NCBI GenBank assembly: GCA_016212925.1
Contig: JACRDF010000024.1
Coordinates: forward strand, 33,636 to 97,635
Origin: Desulfomonile tiedjei
GTDB taxonomy: Bacteria; Desulfobacterota; Desulfomonilia; Desulfomonilales; Desulfomonilaceae
Direction of reading: 5' to 3'
Length of the DNA stretch: 64,000 bases
Of this stretch, positions 17,670 through 26,431 are shown piece by piece. A program made the position numbers and the translations under genes. The notes beneath the pieces were generated by a model, which was not told where the DNA came from, ran no database searches, and saw only the letters and a list, made by a program, of their open reading frames with translations. Within the stretch, counting starts at the first letter, position 1, and every line of letters starts with the position of its first letter.

Positions 17670-17955
17670 AAAGGGGGCGAGGAGCATATGCGTTAAAATA
17701 AGCTGTTGTCCCGGAGGGACATCCCGATAGTAGTCCGGCGATTTATCGCCGGGAATGAGCGGCCAAGAGAACCTTCTGCGATCCCGAGGGCGGCCCGGAG
17801 GATTGATCCTCCGGGCCGCCCTCGGGATCGCAGAACGGCATTATTGCTCATCGTTGACCCGGCAATGAATTGCCGGGCTACTATCATTGAGCCCCTCTGG
17901 GGCTCACAAATTCGGAGAGGCATGTTATTTTGACGCCTATGGGGGCGAGGGGGAT
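17670..17955. repeat. Nested inverted-repeat element with a 62-bp palindrome at its core
   Basis: At 17774-17835 two perfect 30-bp arms (starting TTCTGCGATCCCGAGGGCGG) flank a 2-bp centre. Outside it lie diverged inverted arms: GATAGTAGTCCGGCGATTTA at about 17729 against its counterpart ending GGGCTACTATC at about 17885. Further out, GCGTTAAAATAA (about 17690) faces TTATTTTGACGCC (about 17925). The whole resembles a MITE or bacterial interspersed mosaic element. It lies between the cargo gene's end and the export operon's promoter. Confidence 0.8.
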
Positions 17956-18017
17956 TTAGCCCAGGCACACTGACTGGATACGATGAAGAGCAAGGCTTCA
18001 GTTGCACCGAACCTTGC

Positions 18018-21000
18018 CTACTGGCCGGGAGGGGCCTCGGTGGCCTTGGAAAGAAGTTCCTCGGGCAGCTTGATCGGAATGATGGTGAGGTTTCGAATGT
18101 TTTGTTGCATCGCGTTGACGGCCTGATTCAGATCGACCTCTCCACTACCACCTGCTCCGTAGAAAAGGACCATCGCGTCTGAAAGGCCTCTGAAGTAGTC
18201 CCAGGGCAGCACATCCACATTTCCTCGCGCCTTCGCGAGTTGTCTGCGCCATTCAGACCACTGCCAGGCAAGCTTCGACTCGAGGTCCGACAATGGGGCC
18301 TGACCTTCGACTTTACGTCCTGCGGAATATTGCAGGAAATCCCATATCATGCGCTCGACCCCCGGTGGAAGACTGCCGGGTCGGTAGCGGCCTTCGCTCA
18401 CCGCCGAGAGGTACCATCTGACCATAGGCGGGACCCAGACCTCGGTGCCGACCACCAAGGCAAAGACATCCGTCCGGACGGAATAATCGCCGTTTTCCAG
18501 GACCGCCACCCTAATTATTCCCGGCAGGGGCCGGTCCCATTTGGTCGGCCGAGCATCCTGATCCTGGGCCTCTTGCGTAGACGTGCCGTTACCCGGTTCT
18601 TCGGAGAGCGTTCCGATGCCTGCGGAGTTCCATTTGGATTCGGAAGCCCCGGATTCCGCGGAGCTGGGCGAGCCGGCGTTCTTCCGGACTCCGGCTAGGG
18701 ACCCGGTTGCGCCTTCCTCAGTCCCCTCCGAAGGACTGTACACGCCGGAGTTCTCCGCCTTGATCCGGTCCCTCAAAACACCGCCCAATGAGTAGATATC
18801 GGAGGTTTTTCCGCCAATTGTGTCAAGATTTAAGCCGTCGGTTTGAGCCTTCTGTCCTCCGGCGCCGGTAGTGTCGTTGGAGTCTGTACCGCCGCTCGGT
18901 TGGTTCTGCACAATACTGCCGGTGGGCACATCACTGACTTTCACGGTGCCTTCGGCGGTACCATCACTCCTCCAGAGCTTAAAGCCTGTCCCATCGTCGG
19001 CCAGGAAGAACAGCGGATTGAGCCTGGCAAAATTCAGCGGGAAGCTCGACCCGTTTGTGTTGATATCCTTCATTAAAAAGGTTCCGGCCGCAAAGCCATC
19101 ACTCTGCCACAGTTCGTATCCATGTTGGCCGTCATCGGCAACAAACAGGGCCTTTCCGTTGTAATCGTTGATGAACTTCGGAGCGCTGTCCGCGGGGCCC
19201 GGATTGATATCCTTCACCATCTCGGTGCCTACTGGGCTGCCATCGCTTTTCCATAACTCATTGCCGTGGTCGTCGGCGCTGTTGCCGTCAGTGGCGCTGA
19301 AGTACAGCGTCCCGTTGACGTCGGTCAATCCTGTGGGATTGCTGTCCTTGGGTCCCGGATTTATGTCCGCGACCCTCGAGGTTCCGGCCTCGGAGCCGTC
19401 GCTCTTCCATAATTCATTGCCGTAAGTGCCGTCATCGGCCGAGAAGTACACCACGCCGTTGACCAGTACTAGCCCTGAAGGATTACCGTCACCCTTCCCC
19501 GAATTTATGTCCATCACCATTGCGGTGCCTGCTTGGCTGCCGTCGCTCTTCCACAACTCGGTCCCGTGATCGGCCGCGCTGTTTCCATCGGTAGCGCTGA
19601 AAAACAGCACGCCGTTCGCATTTAGGAAATGATCCGGGTTGCTATCCTTGTTCCCAGGATTAATATCTGTGACCCTCGATGTCGTTGTGCCATCGCTCTT
19701 CCAAAGTTCAACCCCGTAGTGGCCGGCGCTGTTGCCGTCAGTCGCGCTGAAAAACAGAGTGCCGTTGACGTCAGTCAAATGGCTGGGGTTACTGTCACCA
19801 GGTCCCGAGTTAATGTCTGCCACTGGCAGCGTATTGCCCGCTGTCCCGTCAGTTCTAAAAAGTTCATTGCCGAAGGTGCCCGCGCCGGTCCCGTCGCTGG
19901 CGGCAAAATACAGCCAACCATTGCTGACGGTAAGCCAATGAGGATCGCTGTCCTTGTTGCCTCCGGGATTGAGGTCCTTGACAAGGTAAGTCCCTGGTCC
20001 TGTTCCATCGCTTCGCCAGAGTTCAACCCCGTGATCTAACGATGGATTGTTGCCGTCGGTTGCCCTGAAGTACAGCACATTGCCCAGCCCATTGTTGTAG
20101 ACGGTCAGCTCCGCGGGATTGCTGTCGGCTTTGCCGGGATTGATGTCTTTCACCATCCAGGGTTCACCCAAAGCGGTGACTGCCCACAGTTCGGTGCCGT
20201 GTACGCCGTCGTCGTTGACGAAGTAGAGCACACCGTCCATGGCCTGGCCCCAATTGTCCTGGTACGCAGGATACGAGGCAGCCAGGCTGACGCCGACCGA
20301 CCCTAAGCGATCCGGGTCAAAGCTGCTCTTCATGGCGACGTCGGGGCCGGTCGAATACTCGAGAATCCAATCTCCTGCAGCCCCTCCAGTCGGATCGGTA
20401 CTCGCAAAGACATCGGCTCCCGTGAGCAGGGCAAGGCTGTCCACGAGCCCTTTTCCCAGACCATTTCCTGCCACTGAGCATGCATACAGATGAATCTGGG
20501 CATCTGCGGTCATCAGGGTGGAGAGCTGTCCCAGTTCCGAGCGAAATTCACTTACGTTGAAAAAGCTTATTTGATCCGAACCGAGCGTGACAAGACCTTC
20601 GGTCCCGTGCGACAAGATGGCAAGCTCGCCGATCTTTTGGCCGGAGGACGATACCAGGTTTCCGAGCATGTTGTTGATAGAGGCAAGCGTGTCGCCCGTG
20701 ACGTCGAAGGCAGCGACCTGACTCCCTTCCTTTGCCGCGTCGGAAATCACCTGGAGGCGGTCCAAAGCATCGGATACCAGGACCACGTGCAAATCTCTCT
20801 GGAAAACCTGCCCTGAATCGTCCGATCCGTGGGACTGGGCGTCGGAGGCAGCGTTAGAATGGCCCTGCTCGGCCACGGGAGCAGCGGTGGGCACGGATAG
20901 ATCCTGAGTCTGAATATAGTCGGTATGTGTGGTTTGATTCTGGTTGGTAGCGGCTGCCGCGGCGTCGAGAACGATTCTCTCTTCGAGCGGTTCGCAGAGG

Positions 21001-21062
21001 ATCCCGGGGTGGCAAACCTCGAATTTTCGCCTGGAAAACAGCCAAGATTTTAATAAACCCAT
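18018..21062 (-). CDS. Large DUF4347 / ELWxSDG-repeat protein with an LEPR-like N-terminal motif (probable exported cargo)
   Basis: The 1014-aa protein lacks a classical signal peptide. Its N-terminus carries the motif CEPLEERIVLDAA (residues about 23-35), as in the LEPR-xLL N-terminal tag of giant repetitive surface proteins. A DUF4347 domain follows (about 90-235), recognisable by ELAILSHGTEGLVTLG, IHLYACSVAG and LTGADVFASTDPTGG..GDWILE. About nine ELWxSDG-type repeats of roughly 46 residues come next (270-700). The last 300 residues are not recognisable. GGAGG precedes the ATG. The gene lies on the same strand just upstream of the adaptor/TolC/M50 genes, so it is the likely substrate of that machinery. 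Repeats of this type are predicted to form beta-propellers or adhesins. Confidence 0.85.
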   Translation of the reverse strand: MGLLKSWLFSRRKFEVCHPGILCEPLEERIVLDAAAAATNQNQTTHTDYIQTQDLSVPTAAPVAEQGHSNAASDAQSHGSDDSGQVFQRDLHVVLVSDALDRLQVISDAAKEGSQVAAFDVTGDTLASINNMLGNLVSSSGQKIGELAILSHGTEGLVTLGSDQISFFNVSEFRSELGQLSTLMTADAQIHLYACSVAGNGLGKGLVDSLALLTGADVFASTDPTGGAAGDWILEYSTGPDVAMKSSFDPDRLGSVGVSLAASYPAYQDNWGQAMDGVLYFVNDDGVHGTELWAVTALGEPWMVKDINPGKADSNPAELTVYNNGLGNVLYFRATDGNNPSLDHGVELWRSDGTGPGTYLVKDLNPGGNKDSDPHWLTVSNGWLYFAASDGTGAGTFGNELFRTDGTAGNTLPVADINSGPGDSNPSHLTDVNGTLFFSATDGNSAGHYGVELWKSDGTTTSRVTDINPGNKDSNPDHFLNANGVLFFSATDGNSAADHGTELWKSDGSQAGTAMVMDINSGKGDGNPSGLVLVNGVVYFSADDGTYGNELWKSDGSEAGTSRVADINPGPKDSNPTGLTDVNGTLYFSATDGNSADDHGNELWKSDGSPVGTEMVKDINPGPADSAPKFINDYNGKALFVADDGQHGYELWQSDGFAAGTFLMKDINTNGSSFPLNFARLNPLFFLADDGTGFKLWRSDGTAEGTVKVSDVPTGSIVQNQPSGGTDSNDTTGAGGQKAQTDGLNLDTIGGKTSDIYSLGGVLRDRIKAENSGVYSPSEGTEEGATGSLAGVRKNAGSPSSAESGASESKWNSAGIGTLSEEPGNGTSTQEAQDQDARPTKWDRPLPGIIRVAVLENGDYSVRTDVFALVVGTEVWVPPMVRWYLSAVSEGRYRPGSLPPGVERMIWDFLQYSAGRKVEGQAPLSDLESKLAWQWSEWRRQLAKARGNVDVLPWDYFRGLSDAMVLFYGAGGSGEVDLNQAVNAMQQNIRNLTIIPIKLPEELLSKATEAPPGQ

Positions 21063-22056
21063 GACGCCTCCGCCCCCCGTGCTATGCCCGCCTTCAGATT
21101 AAGGCCCAGAGCAAAACGTGTCAACAAGAAACAGCAGGCAATCATTCAGTTACGAGGGGCGAAAGATTGTCATTGCGAGCGAAGCGAAGCAATCTCAGCT
21201 CTTAAAGCCAGAGATTGCTTCGTCGTTTCACTCCTCGCAATGACAGAAAAGCGGCAACTCCCCCGCGTAAGTGAATGGTTACACCAATCGTTCAGTTACC
21301 CGCGAAATCATTGGTTCTCTGTAATTGCGAGGAGTGAATTCCCGGCTTTACTTGAAAGCAATGTTGGTCTTTCGGCTCAGACTCATTCTTGTGGGGCAGG
21401 CTATCTAGCCTACCGGTCCGGAATTCCAATGACGGCAGTCGGATAGCCTGCCCCACGAATCAGCGACATTGCTACGAACTATGGTCCACAATGACGACTG
21501 TGTGGTGCCTTTATTACCAAGAATGACTTGCCTGGTCTGTAAGCCGCGGATATAATGAGTCCTACGGCAATCTGGTGATGGTCCGATGTCGTCATTCCCG
21601 GTTATTTTTTGAAATTCCTTCAGTGATGCCTCGGGGGGCTGAGGCCTCGCTGTCGGCGATGTCGACCCCATGTCTGAAAGGCGTCAAGAGCCTTGGAAGA
21701 GGAAATGGAGTCGAGTGGGCCTTTGACGCCAATTGCCAACCTGGCCGCATAATTGCCGCTACCTGCGGGGGGATGCAGAATTGCTTGGCAAGTTAACTGA
21801 GGTACTTGTAATTGCTGTCTTTCGGTGGTGTGGGCTGGCAAATGGTCTTGGGGAGGCGTCGTCACCAAGTCGTCAGGCCGGACGTTGGTCCTCAAAGAGA
21901 CCGTCGGGAACCATAGGTCCGAGAGGCCGAGTCAACCATGAAATACCCATCCAAAGCCAACTAAAGCCGATCCGGGCAAAACGGATCGGGGTCCGTATTT
22001 TCGCGCAATACCCTGGAACTCAAGCATTAATTGCGCTGACGCCATGAGAGGCATCC
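21063..22056. other. Intergenic region of about 1 kb with repeats, no convincing gene
   Basis: It contains a dispersed repeat of the GTCATTGCGAGCGAAGCGAAGC...GCTTCGTCG...CTCGCAATGAC type (about 21171-21244) and an inverted repeat of the GGGGCAGGCTATC/GATAGCCTGCCCC type (21393-21455). The short open frames here lack ribosome sites and recognisable domains. It should hold divergent promoters for the cargo gene and the kinase operon, but I cannot pick one. Confidence 0.6.
21171..21244. repeat. Dispersed inverted repeat (CATTGCGAG / CTCGCAATG type)
   Basis: Outer arms GTCATTGCGAG and CTCGCAATGAC are perfect inverse complements. Inner arms GCAATCTC and GAGATTGC also pair. This type of repeat is common in intergenic DNA of Desulfobacterota and other phyla; no function is assigned. 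Confidence 0.75.
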
Positions 22057-23901
22057 ATGGTTACAGGCGAAACCAGGCAATCTACCCAAAAAGGGCGACC
22101 TCGCAGGTCGGCTTACGTGCTGGCCACAATCCTGGTGCTTCTTGCAGGCACTACCGTGTACGTGCTGTTCCGGCTCTATCAAACATCCGCCCTTCTGGCA
22201 GAATCGGACAGGAAAGCCTTCCGTCTGGAAACCACAAACAAGGCGTCCGTCCTTAACGACTATTTCCGGCGAAGAATGCGCGAGGTGATGCTGTGTTGCC
22301 AGCGTGAGGTGTTTCAGATGTATTACGACAGCCTCGCGTTGGGGTTGTCGGGGAACAACGAACTGGAAGTGGTGTCCGGACAAATTGAGGAAGCGCTTCT
22401 GCTGACTCGGTTGGAAATCGAGGAGCAAGGCCGGCCGGTGTACGCGAGTGCTGCCTTTTTTGATCTAGGAACAGGGTCTATCGTGGCCAGGACCGACTTC
22501 TCTCCCAAAGGAAGATGGATCACCGAAGATTTGTTTGCTTCGATGAGGACGAAGACGGGCAAGGACGTTACGTTTGGGAGGCTGTGCGACGGCGGCCTGT
22601 GCAAGATTTTTGCCTTGGGAGTGGTGAGGCACGCCGGGAAAGACAAGGGGCTCCTCTTGATGGAACTGTCCGCGGAAACCGTCTGGAGCAAAATACAACT
22701 CCTAGGCCTGGAAGCTGTTGACGACTTCAGCGGCTTGGCAGATTCCGACGGAGTGCTCGTTCTGGGTCCCCCCACCCTTCTCGGGCTCAAAATTCAAGAT
22801 ACCCTGGGTCTGTCTCCTGAAGCCCTGGAGGACACCCGGATGATTGACGGTGGGGCCCGTGCCGCTCGAGGCTTGAGCAAAGCTGCGGCCGTTTCAGGCA
22901 GCAAGCTTCCGGAAAGCGGCTTTTATTTGGTTCACGTTGCTCCGCGATCCAAATTCGTGGAAGGGCATTCGCCCATATTGTGGACCTTGGTGTTCGCCTC
23001 GTTGATGGGCGGCTTGGTGCTGGTGCTCCTCCACATATCCAAGAGCCAGAGCGAACGGAACCTGATGTACAACCAACTCCGAGAGGCTCATGAACACTTG
23101 GAACAACGAGTGCAGGAGCGCACTGCGGAGTTGGAGCATCTCAATCAGACATTGCGGCTGGAGATTTCAGAGCGGCAACGTGTCGAGGAAGTTCTTCGAA
23201 AAACCAGCCAAGATCTGGAAGCCGCAAACCAGGAACTCAAAGATTTCGCCTACATAGTGTCCCATGACCTGAAAGCCCCTCTGAGGGCGGCCAACCAACT
23301 AGTGGGATGGCTTGCGACAGACTACGGCCACCTGTTTGACGAAGAAGGAAAGGGGCATCTCGACCTTCTCTTGAGCCGAGTTACCCGTATGCACAATCTC
23401 ATAGATAGCATTCTCCATTACTCTCGGCTCGGCCGGATCAGAGAAGAGCAGACCGCGGTGGATTTGAACATATTGGTATCCGAGGTGATTCAACTGGTGG
23501 GGCCTCCTGCTCACATTTCCATCACGGTGGAAAACGAACTCCCCACGATCATTTGCGAAGAGACACGGATTCAAGAACTCTTCCAAAACCTACTGGACAA
23601 TGCGATAAAATACTCGGACAAACCGGAGGGGCGCATCAGAATCGGATGTGCTCGTGAAGACTCACACTGGAAGTTCGGCATTTCAGACAACGGGCCTGGA
23701 ATAGACCAGAAATATCACGAGAAGGTCTTTCAGATTTTTCAGACTCTGCACTCTCGTGACGAGGTCGAGAGTACCGGTATAGGCCTGACGGTCGTGAGGA
23801 AGATCGTTGAACTTCATGGGGGAAAGGTGTGGGTGGAATCCCAAATGGGATCGGGCACCACGTTCTTTTTCACACTGCCGGATGCGCGAGGGGAGTCATG
23901 A
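22057..23901 (+). CDS. Membrane-bound sensor histidine kinase
   Basis: This 614-aa kinase has a transmembrane segment near residues 21-40, an extracytoplasmic sensor region to about 305, and a second membrane segment (LWTLVFASLMGGLVLVLLH). A coiled coil follows (REAHEHLEQRVQERTAELEHLNQTL), then the phosphoacceptor domain with SHDLKAPLRAA (His near 403) and a HATPase domain (N-box NLLDNAIKYS, G1 DNGPGI, G2 GIGLTVVRKIVELHGG). The sensor region has many charged residues and two adjacent Cys (MLCCQRE) and resembles a single Cache fold. The next gene, a response regulator, starts inside this stop codon (ATGA), so the pair is co-translated. The phosphoacceptor type resembles phytochrome-like kinases that partner Rcp-type regulators. 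Confidence 0.9.
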   Translation: MVTGETRQSTQKGRPRRSAYVLATILVLLAGTTVYVLFRLYQTSALLAESDRKAFRLETTNKASVLNDYFRRRMREVMLCCQREVFQMYYDSLALGLSGNNELEVVSGQIEEALLLTRLEIEEQGRPVYASAAFFDLGTGSIVARTDFSPKGRWITEDLFASMRTKTGKDVTFGRLCDGGLCKIFALGVVRHAGKDKGLLLMELSAETVWSKIQLLGLEAVDDFSGLADSDGVLVLGPPTLLGLKIQDTLGLSPEALEDTRMIDGGARAARGLSKAAAVSGSKLPESGFYLVHVAPRSKFVEGHSPILWTLVFASLMGGLVLVLLHISKSQSERNLMYNQLREAHEHLEQRVQERTAELEHLNQTLRLEISERQRVEEVLRKTSQDLEAANQELKDFAYIVSHDLKAPLRAANQLVGWLATDYGHLFDEEGKGHLDLLLSRVTRMHNLIDSILHYSRLGRIREEQTAVDLNILVSEVIQLVGPPAHISITVENELPTIICEETRIQELFQNLLDNAIKYSDKPEGRIRIGCAREDSHWKFGISDNGPGIDQKYHEKVFQIFQTLHSRDEVESTGIGLTVVRKIVELHGGKVWVESQMGSGTTFFFTLPDARGES

Positions 23902-24320
23902 GGGGAACCAGACCGATTCTGCTGGTAGAAGACGATCGAGTGGACGTGCTCAGCGTACAGAGGGCCTTTAGGGAACTCAAGATAGTAAATCCGCTTCAAG
24001 TAGTGGGGAATGGTGAAGAGGGGCTGGATTACCTGCGAGACGAAAACAATCCCAAGCCATGCCTTATCCTCCTCGACCTGAACATGCCGCGGATGAATGG
24101 GGTTGAATTTCTTAAGACAATTAAGAGCGATGAGCATCTTAGAGGGCTTCCGGTCATTGTGCTGACCAGTTCCAAGGGTGACCAGGAGATGTTGGAGAGC
24201 TACCAGTACGGAGTGGCGGGGTACATTGTGAAGCCCGCAGATTACTTACAGTTTGTTGAAGTCGTCCGCGTAATCGACCTCTACTGGACCATCAGCGAGA
24301 TTCCCGGTAACAGGAGGTAA
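23898..24320 (+). CDS. Single-domain response regulator (Rcp1-like CheY family)
   Basis: I choose the ATG at 23898, which overlaps the kinase stop by 4 nt; it gives 140 aa beginning MRGTRPILLVEDDRVD. The receiver domain is complete: acidic pair EDD, phosphoacceptor in LILLDLNMPRMNG, Thr in VIVLTSSK, and Lys in YIVKPADY. There is no output domain. Single-domain receivers with this RPILLVEDD opening and NMPRMNG motif pair with phytochrome-type kinases and act in phosphorelays. The hybrid kinase gene starts 3 nt downstream, so phosphate may flow between the three proteins. Confidence 0.9.
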   Translation: MRGTRPILLVEDDRVDVLSVQRAFRELKIVNPLQVVGNGEEGLDYLRDENNPKPCLILLDLNMPRMNGVEFLKTIKSDEHLRGLPVIVLTSSKGDQEMLESYQYGVAGYIVKPADYLQFVEVVRVIDLYWTISEIPGNRR

Positions 24321-24323
24321 TTT

Positions 24324-26387
24324 ATGGAAGCTAACCGGATCAGGGTGCTACTGGTAGAAGATGACAACGTCGATTATCTGACGTTCAAACGCGGAATCAA
24401 GGAACAACGCCTTCCTTACGACCACGTTAGAGCCGGCTCGATTGCAGAGGCCAGGGAGATCCTGAAAAAAAACACCTTTGACGTAGCCCTCCTGGACTAT
24501 CGCCTGGGAGACGGCACTGCCTTTGACCTCTTCCAACACATCTCCGAACAGACGCCTTTTATCATAGTGACCGGTAGCGGCCACGAAGAAATAGCAGTTC
24601 AGGCGATGAAAGCCGGTGCGTCCGACTATCTTATCAAAGATCCGGGGAACAATTGGCTAAAAACCTTACCCTTGACCGTTCACAACGCTATGAAGGCCAG
24701 ACGAGCCGAAGAAGCTTTGAATCAAGCGCATGAGGAATTGGAGCAACGCGTTTACCAGCGAACCGAAGAACTCTTTAAGGCAAATCAGCAACTCCAGAAA
24801 GAAATCGAACAGCGCAAGAGGGCCGAAGAAGCCCTCAGAGAAAGCGAGGAACGCTTCAGGGCCTTAACGGAGACCACGAGTGAATGGATCTGGGAGGTTG
24901 ATGCGGACCTGCGTTTCACTTACGCCAGTCCCAGAGTGGTCGAGTTGCTTGGCTTTCAGCCCGAGGAAATCCTAGGCAAAACGCCTTTCGATCTGATGCT
25001 TCCTATTGAGGCCGAACATTCTCGCGGACAATTCCGCGAAATACTTGCATCCGGGCAGTCTTTCCGAGACCTGGAAAATCTCTACGTCCACCGAGACGGT
25101 CATGTGCTCGTCCTGGAACTCAGCGGGCTGCCGTTTTTCGATGCGAACGGAAAATCAAATGGATATCGGGGCATAGGCCGAGATATGACGGAACGCAAGA
25201 GGTCGGCCGAACTGCTCATTCAGTCCGAACGGCTTCAAGCAGTTGCGGAACTTTCCGCGGGAGTAGCTCACAACTTCAACAACCTGCTCCAAATTGTGCT
25301 TTTTTGTAGCGAGGTGGGATTGCACGCGGTGCGGTCCAACGATTTGGCCAGGGCGACCTCCAATCTCCAGCAAGTCCTTGAAAGCTGCCGCTCCGGCGCA
25401 GAAACCGTCAGGCGCCTGCATGACTTCGCCCGGAATCGACCCGAACCGATACGCGAAGGAGCGGTCTTTCCCCTTGATCACGCGGTCCAGAAAGCTATCG
25501 AGATGAGTGAAACATTGTGGAAGACCGCGCCTGAAAGAGACGGAATTCACATTGTTTTGCAACAAAAGCTGGCCCCGAGCTGTTTTGTCCGGGGAGAGGA
25601 AAATGAGTTCCTGGAAGTCGTCATCAACCTTATCAAGAATGCGGTAGAGGCCATGCCCAAGGGAGGAGAGATTTCCCTGGAAGTGGCTCAGGAAGGAACC
25701 GAGGCGGTCCTCACCGTTGCGGATAACGGCGCCGGCATTCCTGAAGCTAATCTCGGAAAAGTCTTCCAACCGTTCTTCACGACCAAGGGCCTCCAAGGGA
25801 CCGGCATGGGACTTGCCAGTTCGTACGGCATCGTCCTGCGGCATGGTGGACAAATCCATGTGCGCAGCGGCGAAGACCGCGGAGCGAAATTCGTCGTAAG
25901 AATCCCCCTTGCCGGGGAGAGCCAAGGGGTTGAGACGCGGGACAAGATTGAACTGCGCCGACCTCTCCGCATCCTGGTGATTGACGACCAGGAACCAATA
26001 GTGGCAATGATGGAGCAGCTATTTATCAGAAAGGGGCATATTGTCTATAAGGCGCTTTCCGGCTCGGAAGGGCTCGATGTATTCCAACGTAACCCTGTTG
26101 ACGTTGTTATTTCGGACCTGAGCATGCCTTCCATGACAGGGTGGCAAGTCGGCAAAGCCCTCAAAGACCTGTGTGAGACAAAGGGGATCGCTAAGCCGCT
26201 CACGCTCATCCTTACCGGCTGGGGAGCGCAGCAAGACCACATCTACAAGAGTTCCGAATTCGGCATTGACGCGATCATAGAAAAACCGGTCAATTTTGAG
26301 CGACTGATGGGGAAGATTCGCGACCTACTCCATGAAAGGGAGCGCTCTTCTTCGGGTGAGATGACATTCGACGGTAGTTGTTGGTAA
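24324..26387 (+). CDS. Hybrid sensor kinase: REC-PAS-HisKA-HATPase-REC
   Basis: The 687-aa cytoplasmic protein has an N-terminal receiver (VLLVEDDNVDYLTF ... LLDYRLGDGTAFD ... KAGASDYLIKD, residues 6-125), then a coiled coil, a PAS domain (ALTETTSEWIWEVDADLRFTYASPRV ... GYRGIGRDMTERK, about 175-295), a phosphoacceptor box ELSAGVAHNFNNLLQ, a HATPase (NLIKNAVEAMPKGG, DNGAGI, GTGMGLASSYGIV) and a C-terminal receiver (ILVIDDQEPIV ... VVISDLSMPSMTG). It has no membrane segment. Two receivers flanking a kinase suggest that it both receives phosphate from the upstream pair and passes it on. The gene is convergent with nifA. Confidence 0.9.
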   Translation: MEANRIRVLLVEDDNVDYLTFKRGIKEQRLPYDHVRAGSIAEAREILKKNTFDVALLDYRLGDGTAFDLFQHISEQTPFIIVTGSGHEEIAVQAMKAGASDYLIKDPGNNWLKTLPLTVHNAMKARRAEEALNQAHEELEQRVYQRTEELFKANQQLQKEIEQRKRAEEALRESEERFRALTETTSEWIWEVDADLRFTYASPRVVELLGFQPEEILGKTPFDLMLPIEAEHSRGQFREILASGQSFRDLENLYVHRDGHVLVLELSGLPFFDANGKSNGYRGIGRDMTERKRSAELLIQSERLQAVAELSAGVAHNFNNLLQIVLFCSEVGLHAVRSNDLARATSNLQQVLESCRSGAETVRRLHDFARNRPEPIREGAVFPLDHAVQKAIEMSETLWKTAPERDGIHIVLQQKLAPSCFVRGEENEFLEVVINLIKNAVEAMPKGGEISLEVAQEGTEAVLTVADNGAGIPEANLGKVFQPFFTTKGLQGTGMGLASSYGIVLRHGGQIHVRSGEDRGAKFVVRIPLAGESQGVETRDKIELRRPLRILVIDDQEPIVAMMEQLFIRKGHIVYKALSGSEGLDVFQRNPVDVVISDLSMPSMTGWQVGKALKDLCETKGIAKPLTLILTGWGAQQDHIYKSSEFGIDAIIEKPVNFERLMGKIRDLLHERERSSSGEMTFDGSCW

Positions 26388-26431
26388 GCGGAGGTTCTTG
26401 TAACGTTCAAGAGCGAGCACGGCACGTTCCT

